Below are positions 1 through 6,335 of a stretch of DNA of 10,682 nt, in pieces. The stretch spans positions 1-10,682 of the forward strand of contig SHLU01000062.1 of assembly GCA_004282995.1 (NCBI GenBank), in the 5' to 3' direction. This DNA is from Sphingomonadaceae bacterium (GTDB lineage Bacteria; Pseudomonadota; Alphaproteobacteria; Sphingomonadales; Sphingomonadaceae). Position 1 is the first letter of the stretch. The number at the start of each line of letters is the position of its first letter. Both the position numbers and the translations under genes were made by a program. The notes beneath the pieces are model-generated. The model did no database searches. It had not been told where the DNA came from and saw only the letters and a program-made list of their open reading frames with translations.

Positions 1-685
1 CTGACAGCGGTACATCCTCGCTCGCGATCGCCAGGGTCACGCCGCTGGCCCGCGCTATCCTCCAGCTATCGAGCAATACGCCGTCGGAGACATCCATCAT
101 GGCAGTCACCAGCGGTGCCAAGGCCGCGCCCTGCTTGAGCAGCGGAACGGGGCGACAAAATGCGCCGGAACCGCCTTCTCCTGAATCGCGCAAGTGCTCG
201 TACCCTGCCATCGCCGCGCCGACCGGGCCGGTTATGTAGAGCAGGTCGCCCGGTTGCGCTCCATTGCGGCCCGGGACCGGCGAGAATGTAGCCCGGCCAA
301 GCGCGGTCAGCCCGAGTGCCACGCGGCCATCGCCACCGCCCACCGTATCTCCGCCGAGCAGCGGCACATCGAAAGCCGCAAGCGCCTCGGCCAGTCCATC
401 AAGAAACCGGTCGTCGTCGCGTCCGATCATTTGCCCCAGGATCAGTCCGATTGGCTTGGCACCCTTGGCGGCGAGATCCGAAAGGTTCACCGCCACCAGC
501 TTCCAGGCGACATCGGCCATGTCCTGACCCGGCAGCCAGTGAATGCCCTCGACCATCATATCATGGGTTACGACGAGCTCCTGCCCGCCGATCTCGATTA
601 CTGCCGCATCATCATCGAGACCGCGTGCGGCCGGGTCGGTCGCCAGCGCCCGTAGCCGGGCGATCAGGTCGAACTCGCCGCTCAC
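1..685 (-). CDS. thiL: Thiamine-monophosphate kinase, C-terminus cut by window edge
   Basis: ThiL phosphorylates thiamine monophosphate with ATP to give thiamine diphosphate, the last step of cofactor synthesis, in the cytoplasm. The visible 228 residues start with GTG at 685, in a GTGA overlap with the nusB stop. Family motifs appear in order: LDDDAAVI near residues 23-30 (metal/ATP-binding acidic cluster), MMVEGIHW 43-50, NLSDLAAKGAKP 68-79, GGDTVGG 111-117, ITGPVGAAMAGY 151-162 and DVSDGVLLD 198-206. The family is about 320 residues long, so roughly the last 95 lie beyond the left edge. It is the last visible gene of the hisG-hisD-nusB-thiL operon, and a nusB-thiL pairing is common in proteobacteria. 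The GTG start and the stop overlap suggest translational coupling to nusB. Identity is confident. Whether further genes follow cannot be seen. Confidence 0.95.
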   Translation of the reverse strand, partial: MSGEFDLIARLRALATDPAARGLDDDAAVIEIGGQELVVTHDMMVEGIHWLPGQDMADVAWKLVAVNLSDLAAKGAKPIGLILGQMIGRDDDRFLDGLAEALAAFDVPLLGGDTVGGGDGRVALGLTALGRATFSPVPGRNGAQPGDLLYITGPVGAAMAGYEHLRDSGEGGSGAFCRPVPLLKQGAALAPLVTAMMDVSDGVLLDSWRIARASGVTLAIASEDVPLS

Positions 686-1128
686 CGCACCTGCTTGGCA
701 ATTGCGTCCAGCACACCGTTGACGAATTTAGCTTCGCGGTCGTCGAAGAACGCCTTGGCGACGTCGACATATTCGCTGATCGCGGTGGCCACTGGCACAT
801 CCGGACGGGCGAGCAATTCGTAGGTGCCGGCGCGCAGCACCTGCACCATGGTCTTGTCGAGTCGGGCGATGGTCCAGCCTTCGGCCAGCTTGCCCTGGAT
901 AACAGTATCGATTTCCTCACCCCGCGCGTCGACCCCGCGCACAATATCGTCGAAGAAATCCACCTCAGCATCGGCGTATTGCTCGCCTTCTTCGATCTCG
1001 CGTCCCAACCGATGCTGGTGAAATTCATTGAGAAGCCGGGCAAGCGGGGTGCGCTCCATGTGCTTCTGGTACAGCGCCTGCACCGCGGCGAGGCGGGCGG
1101 CGGAACGGGATTGGCTACGCTGGTTCAT
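682..1128 (-). CDS. nusB: Transcription antitermination factor NusB
   Basis: NusB is a small all-helical RNA-binding protein. With NusE (ribosomal protein S10) it binds boxA RNA and supports antitermination on rRNA operons. The 148-residue length is normal. The arginine-rich start RSAARLAAVQALYQ (residues 8-21) is the typical NusB first helix that contacts RNA. The C-terminal KFVNGVLDAIA (134-144) is the family signature, and RAGTYELL and ISEYVDVAK lie in between. The ATG at 1128 overlaps the hisD stop (ATGA), and the TGA at 684-682 overlaps the thiL GTG. No separate promoter is apparent, so expression probably comes from the hisG promoter, linking a transcription factor to amino-acid and cofactor genes. 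There are no anomalies. Confidence 0.97.
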   Translation of the reverse strand: MNQRSQSRSAARLAAVQALYQKHMERTPLARLLNEFHQHRLGREIEEGEQYADAEVDFFDDIVRGVDARGEEIDTVIQGKLAEGWTIARLDKTMVQVLRAGTYELLARPDVPVATAISEYVDVAKAFFDDREAKFVNGVLDAIAKQVR

Positions 1129-2432
1129 GTTCTAGACCCGTGTTTGAGACGCAATTCTATCGAAGCGGCGTGGGCCGGCAGGCCCTCGGCATGGGCCAGT
1201 TTCACAGCGGCCGGGCCAATCGCCTCGAGCGCAGGCCGGTCCATGGCAATAAAGCTGGTCCGCTTCATGAAATCGAGCACCGAAAGCCCACTAGCAAAGC
1301 GAGCCCGGCGTCCGGTGGGCAAGACGTGGTTCGGTCCCGCGACATAGTCGCCGACAGCCTCGGGCACCATGCGGCCAAGGAACACGCTGCCGGCATGACG
1401 CAGGCCGGCCATCAGTGCTTCGGGATCATCCACGGCCAGCTCGACATGCTCGGCAGCAAGGCGATTGGCGAGCGGGATGGCCTGGTCGAGATGCTCGACC
1501 ACGATCAGCGCGCCATTGGCGTCCCAGCTTTCGCGTGCGGTCTTGCGGGTCGACAGCATGGCGCATTGGGCGTCGATCCGGTCTTCAACCTGCTCGGCGA
1601 AAACGGCATCGTCAGTGATGAGGATCGACTGGCTGCTCGGATCGTGCTCGGCCTGGCTCAGCATGTCGGCGGCAATCCAGCTGGCATCATTGGAGCCATC
1701 TGCGATGACGAGGATCTCGCTTGGCCCGGCAACCATGTCGATGCCGACTACGCCAAAAAGCTGACGTTTGGCCTCGGCCACCCAGGCATTGCCGGGGCCG
1801 GTAATGACATCGACCCGCTCGATACGATCGGTCCCATAGGCGAGGGCCGCGACCGCCTGCGCTCCGCCAATACGCCAGATCTCGTCGACCCCGGCGATAT
1901 GGGCGGCGGCCAGCACCAGTGGGTTGATTTCGCCCCGGGGCGTCGGGGTGACGATGGCAAGCCGTTCGACCCCGGCAACCCGCGCCGGGATCGCATTCAT
2001 CAATAGCGACGAGGGGTAGGCCGCGCGGCCACCGGGGACATACAGCCCCGCGGCATCGACCGGCGTCCACCTAGCGCCGAGCCTGACGCCCGCTTCGTCG
2101 GTGTAATCGCGATCAGCTGGCAGCTGTGCCTCATGATAAGCACGGATGCGCTGAGCCGCGAGCTCAAGTGCATCGCGCAGGTCCGGATCGAGCGCGGCGT
2201 GGGCCGCCGCGCATTCTCCGGGTGCAATCCTCCAGCCGTCGAGATCTTCGCCGAGCGTATGACTATCAAAGCGCATGGTGTAGTCGATCAGGGCTGCATC
2301 GCCCTTCGCTTTCACGCGGGCGAGGATGTCCGAGACGTCATGGCCGACATCCTGAGCGATTTCGCGGCGGGCATCGACCAGATTGGTGAAGCGGGTCTCG
2401 AAATCGGGATCGGTGATCGACAGCCGTTGCAT
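1125..2432 (-). CDS. hisD: Histidinol dehydrogenase
   Basis: HisD carries out the last two steps of histidine synthesis, oxidising L-histidinol through histidinal to L-histidine with two NAD+ and a bound zinc ion. The protein has 435 residues, the usual length. Visible active-site residues by family comparison are Q260 and H263 (in SQAEHDP), D362 and H421 as zinc ligands, and the E328-H329 catalytic pair in LAAEHVEL. Other signatures are YVPGGRAAYPSS (131-142), GGAQAVAALAYGT (189-201), TGPGN (211-215) and GPSEI (236-240). The open frame continues upstream to 2798, but the ATG at 2432 overlaps the hisG stop as TGATG and gives the normal N-terminus, so the longer reading is rejected. It sits inside the hisG-hisD-nusB-thiL operon with one-base and four-base overlaps. 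Confidence 0.97.
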   Translation of the reverse strand: MQRLSITDPDFETRFTNLVDARREIAQDVGHDVSDILARVKAKGDAALIDYTMRFDSHTLGEDLDGWRIAPGECAAAHAALDPDLRDALELAAQRIRAYHEAQLPADRDYTDEAGVRLGARWTPVDAAGLYVPGGRAAYPSSLLMNAIPARVAGVERLAIVTPTPRGEINPLVLAAAHIAGVDEIWRIGGAQAVAALAYGTDRIERVDVITGPGNAWVAEAKRQLFGVVGIDMVAGPSEILVIADGSNDASWIAADMLSQAEHDPSSQSILITDDAVFAEQVEDRIDAQCAMLSTRKTARESWDANGALIVVEHLDQAIPLANRLAAEHVELAVDDPEALMAGLRHAGSVFLGRMVPEAVGDYVAGPNHVLPTGRRARFASGLSVLDFMKRTSFIAMDRPALEAIGPAAVKLAHAEGLPAHAASIELRLKHGSRT

Positions 2433-3091
2433 CAGGCCACCTTGCGCCGTTCGGCATCGGCGCGGAAGGCTTCGACCAGTGTGGCAACGCGCGGGTCTGT
2501 CTTGAGCGCCGCGCGATTGACGATCAGCCTGGCCGAGATGTCGAGTATACGCGAGGTTTCGACCAAGCCGTTGTCCTTGAGCGTGCGCCCCGTGGAAACC
2601 AGATCGACAATGCGACCGGCCAGGCCGAGCGAGGGTGCCAGTTCCATCGCTCCGTTGAGCTTGACGCATTCGGCCTGGATGCCCTGCCGTTCGAAATGGC
2701 GGCGGGTGAGATTGGGGTATTTGGTGGCAACGCGCAGATGGCTGGCCTTGCCGCCCGTGCTCGCCCCTTCCACAGGTTCCGCGACCGCGAGGTGGCAATG
2801 GCCGATATCGAGGTCGACCGGGGCGTAGAGATCGGAATAGTCGAATTCCTCGACCACGTCGGATCCTACGATACCCAGTTGCGCTGCGCCATGAGCGACG
2901 AAAGTCGCGACATCGAAAGCGCGAACCCGGATCAACCGCATGTCCTCGCGCTCGCAGGCGAATGAAAGCGCGCGGTTGGCCTTGTCGTGAAAGCCCGCCT
3001 CAGGCACGATACCGGCGCGCGCCATCACGGGCAGCGCCTCTTCGAGGATGCGCCCCTTGGGTACGGCGAAGGTCAGCGGGCTTTGCGGCAT
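2432..3091 (-). CDS. hisG: ATP phosphoribosyltransferase, short form
   Basis: HisG joins ATP and PRPP in the first committed step of histidine synthesis. The protein is 219 residues from the chosen ATG. It starts TFAVPKGRILEEALP (residues 7-21) and carries the PRPP-binding signature DLVSTGRTLKDNGL (163-176). It ends soon after that, so it lacks the C-terminal ACT-like regulatory domain of the long (about 300-residue) form. Short-form HisG is known to need HisZ as a regulatory partner, and no hisZ is in this window. The frame is open to an ATG at 3139, which would add 16 non-conserved residues. The start at 3091 gives the standard family N-terminus and fits a leaderless promoter just upstream. 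There is too little leader for a classical his attenuator with a His-rich peptide. It is the first gene of the operon. Confidence 0.95.
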   Translation of the reverse strand: MPQSPLTFAVPKGRILEEALPVMARAGIVPEAGFHDKANRALSFACEREDMRLIRVRAFDVATFVAHGAAQLGIVGSDVVEEFDYSDLYAPVDLDIGHCHLAVAEPVEGASTGGKASHLRVATKYPNLTRRHFERQGIQAECVKLNGAMELAPSLGLAGRIVDLVSTGRTLKDNGLVETSRILDISARLIVNRAALKTDPRVATLVEAFRADAERRKVA

Positions 3092-3098
3092 GGCGCGC

Positions 3099-3127
3099 CA
3101 AATAGGCAGCGCGCGCGCAAAGGGCAA
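3099..3127 (-). promoter_or_regulatory. Candidate sigma-70 promoter of hisG, probably leaderless
   Basis: On the minus strand a -35-like TTGCCC (3127-3122) is separated by exactly 17 nt from a -10-like TATTTG (3104-3099). Seven nt later comes the hisG ATG at 3091, about where transcription should begin, so the mRNA would have essentially no 5' leader. This agrees with the absence of a Shine-Dalgarno sequence before that ATG. The spacer holds an alternating GC run (3109-3118), and the palindrome GGCGCGCC (3092-3099) sits between the -10 and the start. This is inference from hexamer spacing only. Confidence 0.4.
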
Positions 3128-3144
3128 TGGAAAGGACATATCGC

Positions 3145-3165
3145 ATGGCTAACGAAAGCGACTAG
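3145..3165 (+). other. Six-codon in-frame mini-ORF directly before DUF2332 gene
   Basis: A good ribosome site AAAGGA (3131-3136) lies 8 nt before an ATG at 3145. The codons read Met-Ala-Asn-Glu-Ser-Asp and then TAG (3163-3165), immediately followed by the ATG of the DUF2332 gene at 3166 in the same frame. The downstream ATG has no comparably good Shine-Dalgarno. Either this is a tiny upstream ORF whose termination feeds re-initiation at 3166, or the original start was 3145 and the TAG is a recent nonsense change, leaving 3166 as a fallback start. The sequence alone cannot decide. It also overlaps the region upstream of hisG on the other strand. Confidence 0.45.
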
Positions 3166-4212
3166 ATGGATATCACTTCCCTGCCAGATGCCATTGAGTG
3201 GCAGGCACGGCACGCCGAGGAAGGGGGCGCTCCGGGCACGGCGAAAGTAATCCGCGCACTTCTGGCCGTTTGCGATACCGACACCGCCACGGGCCGCCGC
3301 ATCGCCAATTGGCAGGGGCTGACCCTGAAGGATGCGATGCCGCTGCGTATCCATGGCGGACTCCACAATCTGGTCCTGACCGGCGAGGATACGCGGCTGG
3401 AAGCGGTCTATGCCGGGCTGACGACTGACCAGGCGACAATCGATGCGCTGGTTTGCGAATTGGTCGAGACCTACGATACGCGGCTGCTGCCGTGGCTTGA
3501 CGGGCCACCGCAAACCAATGAGGCAGGGCGCTCGGCGAGCCTGATGGCGGGTCTGCTGTGGCTGGCAGAACGGATCGCACCGCGGTTCGAAATGATCGAA
3601 ATCGGATCGAGCGCTGGGATTAACACCATGATGGACCGCTATGCGTACGATCTTGGCGGGGTGACCGTAGGACCTGCAGACAGCCCGATGCAGATTGCGC
3701 CCGAATGGCGCGGAGATGCGCCGCCCGCTTCAGCGCCACGGATACACTCGATCCGCGGCTGCGACATTGCCCCTGTCGATCTGGCCGATCCCGAGGCTGC
3801 CCTGCGCCTCAAGAGTTACGTCTGGCCCGCGGCCGTCATACGCATGGGCCGGATCGATGCGGCAGTCGAACTGGTGCGGCGCAGCCCGCCCGACTTGGTA
3901 AGGCAGGACGCTGGCAGTTTTGTTTCGGAGGCGTTGGCGCAGCCGCAGGAGGAAGGCATTACCCGAGTGCTGTTCCACTCGATCGTCTGGCAGTATCTGC
4001 CCGATACCCAGCAGCAGGAAATCCGGGAGGCGATGAAAAAAGCTGGCGCATTGGCAAGCTGCAAGCGTCCGCTCGCCTGGCTCAGCCTCGAGACGAACCG
4101 TGCCACGTTTCGCCATGAATTGCATGTCCGCTACTGGCCCGGCGGCGAGGAGCCGACAGTGCTAGGCTGCGCCCACCCGCATGGGGCGTGGGTGGAGTGG
4201 CTTCACGGTTGA
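3166..4212 (+). CDS. DUF2332 family protein of unknown function
   Basis: The 348-residue protein matches DUF2332 as I recall it. An N-terminal helical region with EWQARHAE (11-18) leads to QTNEAGRSASLMAGLLWLA (116-134). A glycine-rich EIGSSAGIN (145-153) resembles the first nucleotide/SAM-binding loop of Rossmann-like methyltransferases. RLKSYVWP (214-221), VLFHSIVWQYL (268-278) and a C-terminal AHPHGAWVEWL (336-346) follow. No biochemical function is established for the family to my knowledge. A SAM-dependent activity is only inference from the loop. It is divergent from hisG across a 74-bp gap, and its 3' end overlaps the convergent alpha/beta hydrolase by 10 bp. The start at 3166 was chosen because the next in-frame upstream codon is TAG; the better ribosome site belongs to the mini-ORF before it. 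Confidence 0.85.
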   Translation: MDITSLPDAIEWQARHAEEGGAPGTAKVIRALLAVCDTDTATGRRIANWQGLTLKDAMPLRIHGGLHNLVLTGEDTRLEAVYAGLTTDQATIDALVCELVETYDTRLLPWLDGPPQTNEAGRSASLMAGLLWLAERIAPRFEMIEIGSSAGINTMMDRYAYDLGGVTVGPADSPMQIAPEWRGDAPPASAPRIHSIRGCDIAPVDLADPEAALRLKSYVWPAAVIRMGRIDAAVELVRRSPPDLVRQDAGSFVSEALAQPQEEGITRVLFHSIVWQYLPDTQQQEIREAMKKAGALASCKRPLAWLSLETNRATFRHELHVRYWPGGEEPTVLGCAHPHGAWVEWLHG

Positions 4213-5105
4213 TCGGTGCGGGCAAGGAACTTTGCCATTGCGTCATTGACCTTGTCAGGAGCCTGCCAGGTCAGGAAATGGCCGCAGTCCTCCACCCGGA
4301 CCAACTCAAGGTTTTCGACATAGTCCTCCAGCCCCACGATGTTGCCAGAGGAAAGCGCGTGATCGTCCATCGCCCAAACAACCAGCGTCGGGATTGCCAG
4401 CCTGGGTACCTGGGGCAATCTGGCGTCGGAGGGCACTTCAAGCGGTGCGTCGGGCGGAGGTACAGCCATCGGAGTGGCGCGATACCAGTTGAGCATGGCG
4501 ATCGCCGCCTCACCGTTGCTCCAGTCTTCGAGGACTTTCGCGCGTTCCCCGGGATCGTCTTGGGGTAGAGCCCCGGTCGCGTTGGAGGTGCCTTCAATAA
4601 GGGCGATCAGTCCGCGCTCGCGGATCTCCTCATCGCGCGAGTTATCGCGATAGACGCGCATATACTGGCCAGCAGCGCGCTGGGCCGGGTCGGTCCAGAG
4701 CAGTTTTGAATAGATCACCGGATGCGCGGCATTGCACAGGATGGCACGCTCGACCCGGTCCTCCTGGCCCCGCATCGCCACGCCCCATGCCAGGGCGCCG
4801 CCCCAGTCGTGGCCAACTACCGTGAAACGCTCCACCCCCAGTGCATCGGCGAGCTGGAACACGTCGCCGATCAACTTGTCCGGCGTGTAGTTTTCAGCGC
4901 CCGGCGGCTTGGAGGAGCCGCGATAGCCGCGCTGGTCGGGTGCAATGCAGCGATAATCGCCTGAAAAGCGCGCGATCTGGTGCCGCCAGGTGCGATGGCT
5001 CTCTGGAAAACCATGCAGGAAGACCAGCACCGGCGCATCGCGCGGTCCTGTATCGACCACATCGAGTTCGATCCCGTTGGCGAGCGTGACCCGCTGCTGT
5101 TCCAT
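4203..5105 (-). CDS. Alpha/beta hydrolase, epoxide-hydrolase-like
   Basis: This 300-residue cytoplasmic enzyme has the alpha/beta-hydrolase fold of soluble epoxide hydrolases and related dehalogenases. The visible motifs are the oxyanion-hole HGFPE (31-35), DQRGYRGSS (57-65), the nucleophile elbow GHDWGG with Asp100, a lid motif LNWYRA with Tyr208, an acid candidate in WAMDDHAL (Asp247 or Asp248), and the catalytic His276 in DCGHFLTWQAP. An aspartate nucleophile with the NWY lid tyrosine favours epoxide hydrolysis over esterase activity (serine nucleophile). The substrate is unknown, and a haloacid or haloalkane dehalogenase remains possible. The SDR gene upstream ends 5 bp before this start, so the two probably share an mRNA and may act on related aliphatic or lipid-like substrates. 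There is no signal peptide. The 3' end overlaps the DUF2332 gene by 10 bp, tail to tail. Confidence 0.9.
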   Translation of the reverse strand: MEQQRVTLANGIELDVVDTGPRDAPVLVFLHGFPESHRTWRHQIARFSGDYRCIAPDQRGYRGSSKPPGAENYTPDKLIGDVFQLADALGVERFTVVGHDWGGALAWGVAMRGQEDRVERAILCNAAHPVIYSKLLWTDPAQRAAGQYMRVYRDNSRDEEIRERGLIALIEGTSNATGALPQDDPGERAKVLEDWSNGEAAIAMLNWYRATPMAVPPPDAPLEVPSDARLPQVPRLAIPTLVVWAMDDHALSSGNIVGLEDYVENLELVRVEDCGHFLTWQAPDKVNDAMAKFLARTDQP

Positions 5106-5110
5106 GCGCC

Positions 5111-5938
5111 TCAGTCGTCCGATTCCATCTTGTCCATATAGCCCTTGGCGACCATCGCCGCGACCTGGTCGAACAATTGATCCGGTGTGCGACGCATCTC
5201 GCCCATCGCCTCTTCCATCCCCTGTGCGACGATGATCTCGCGCTGATTCAGGGCGACCGCGTCGAGCATGGTTCTGGCCGCTTCATCGGGAGCGATGCCG
5301 TTGTCGATCACGTCGTCGCTGCGACCTCGCGCCTCGCCATTGGCGCTGAGCGCATTGCGGCTGACATTGGTGGCAATGGACCCGGGGTAGATGACGTGGA
5401 CTTCGATACCGTCGACGCTCAATTCCGCCCGCAGCGCATCGGCGTATCCCGCAAGTCCGAATTTCGCGGCGCAATAGGCGGTTCGCATCGGTACGCCGAC
5501 CTTGCCTGCAATCGAGGAAATAAACAGCAATCTGCCCGATTGCCTCTGAGTCATATGCGGCAGGAGGGCCTGCGTCGCGGCTATCTGCGCGACCAGATCG
5601 ATTTCGATGATTTCGCGATAGACGCGCAAGGTGGTTTCAGTGGCGCGGCTGCGCTGCGAAACCCCGGCATTGGCGACAAACCCGTCGATTCCGCCTGATC
5701 GCTGTGTTGCCCAGCCGATAGCTTTCGCTGTTGCAGCCCGCATCCCTTCCTCGTCGCGCACGTCGAAGGGCAGGATAAGCGTATCAGCTTCGAGCGACCC
5801 GGCGACATCGGCCAGCCGTGCCTCGTCGCGGCCGGAAAGTATGACCTGCGCACCGCGCTCGCTCAGTTCGCCGGCCAGCGCCGCGCCGATGCCGCTCGAT
5901 GCGCCAGTGATCCACCAGCATTGCCCTTCGTAGCTCAT
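5111..5938 (-). CDS. Short-chain dehydrogenase/reductase (SDR)
   Basis: This is a classical SDR oxidoreductase of 275 residues that uses NAD(P)(H). The cofactor loop TGASSGIG is at 11-18, the NAG motif at 90-92, the catalytic Ser142 in FISSIAGKVG, and the YxxxK pair at Tyr155/Lys159 in TAYCAAK. PGSIATNV (185-192) closes the cofactor site. SGRDEARL (35-42), with Arg after the second strand, leans towards NADP(H). The C-terminal 60 residues hold a family-specific extension (TPDQLFDQVAAMVAKG). The frame is open to 5971, but the ATG at 5938 has AGGGA 7 nt upstream and gives the standard N-terminus. The gene is 5 bp ahead of the hydrolase gene and 78 bp after the bolA stop, all on the same strand. 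The substrate cannot be read from sequence. Confidence 0.93.
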   Translation of the reverse strand: MSYEGQCWWITGASSGIGAALAGELSERGAQVILSGRDEARLADVAGSLEADTLILPFDVRDEEGMRAATAKAIGWATQRSGGIDGFVANAGVSQRSRATETTLRVYREIIEIDLVAQIAATQALLPHMTQRQSGRLLFISSIAGKVGVPMRTAYCAAKFGLAGYADALRAELSVDGIEVHVIYPGSIATNVSRNALSANGEARGRSDDVIDNGIAPDEAARTMLDAVALNQREIIVAQGMEEAMGEMRRTPDQLFDQVAAMVAKGYMDKMESDD

Positions 5939-5992
5939 GTCCTGTTCCCTATGATTTGACGGATAGCTCACTGTCTCCTGCTGGTCGGGCAG

Positions 5993-6006
5993 CGGAATGT
6001 GTTCCG
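5993..6006. repeat. Short inverted repeat between bolA and SDR gene
   Basis: CGGAA-TGTG-TTCCG forms a 5-bp stem with a 4-nt loop, 10 bp past the bolA stop. It could be a weak hairpin at the end of the bolA message or an operator for the SDR-hydrolase pair. It is not followed by a T-run in the direction of bolA transcription, so a strong intrinsic terminator is unlikely. Confidence 0.25.
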
Positions 6007-6016
6007 TTTATTGCGT

Positions 6017-6286
6017 TTAGTCTGCCGGTTCGCTGGCCTTGATGGCAACGGCATGAACCCGCTCGCCAACGATGTCGCCCAGCGCGGCGATCACCCGGCG
6101 CTGGCGCTGCAGGCGCGATACACCGGCGAACGAAGGGCTTTCGATCAGGATCGTGAAATGCGATTCGCCCGAGCCATCGTCGCCCGAATGACCGGCATGC
6201 TTCGCGCTGTCATTAATTACCTGCAATGCCGTGGGCGCGAACTCGTCCCGGAGTCTCGCCTCTATTTCCGACTGCATCGTGCCCAT
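6017..6286 (-). CDS. BolA family protein
   Basis: BolA/IbaG-type proteins are small cytoplasmic partners of monothiol glutaredoxins. They bind [2Fe-2S] clusters jointly and affect iron homeostasis, stress response and cell shape. The 89-residue protein shows the family core: VINDSAKHAGH (23-33), ESHFTILI (41-48), a helix SRLQRQRRVIAAL (57-69) and a final strand VHAVAIKA (77-84) with the conserved C-terminal His78. The ATG at 6286 has AAAGGA 9 nt upstream; an ATG three codons later and an upstream TTG at 6304 are alternatives. It is divergent from the J-domain gene, only 49 bp apart, so the two probably share a regulatory region. No glutaredoxin gene is nearby. The exact BolA subgroup cannot be set from sequence alone, so no symbol is given. 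Confidence 0.92.
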   Translation of the reverse strand: MGTMQSEIEARLRDEFAPTALQVINDSAKHAGHSGDDGSGESHFTILIESPSFAGVSRLQRQRRVIAALGDIVGERVHAVAIKASEPAD

Positions 6287-6335
6287 TGCAATTCGTCCTT
6301 TCAAAATGCGCTCCGCGTTACCATTCTAATGCGCG
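6287..6335. promoter_or_regulatory. Shared 49-bp divergent region between bolA and J-domain gene
   Basis: Both promoters must lie in, or reach out of, these 49 bp. On the plus strand a -10-like TCTAAT (6325-6330) ends 5 nt before the J-domain ATG, and no Shine-Dalgarno is visible there, so that mRNA may be leaderless. No convincing -35 stands at the right distance. On the minus strand AAAGGA serves bolA. Assignment of individual sites is tentative. Confidence 0.3.

Noticed and set aside
316..1347. 343-residue plus-strand open frame across thiL, nusB and the end of hisD
   Set aside because: Antisense to three well-supported genes. The composition is Arg/Pro-rich, typical of a shadow frame.
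1140..2006. 288-residue plus-strand open frame opposite hisD
   Set aside because: It lies wholly antisense to hisD, which has every active-site motif. Its translation shows no family motif, and long antisense frames are common in GC-rich coding DNA.
2433..2798. Upstream extension of hisD by about 120 residues
   Set aside because: It lies entirely within hisG in another frame. The ATG at 2432 gives the normal 435-residue HisD and a typical TGATG junction.
3092..3139. Alternative hisG start adding 16 residues
   Set aside because: The added residues are not typical of HisG and would cover the best promoter candidate. It is not fully excluded.
5993..6006. Intrinsic terminator after bolA
   Set aside because: The stem is only 5 bp, with no T-run on the bolA coding strand side. 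It is kept only as a short inverted repeat.
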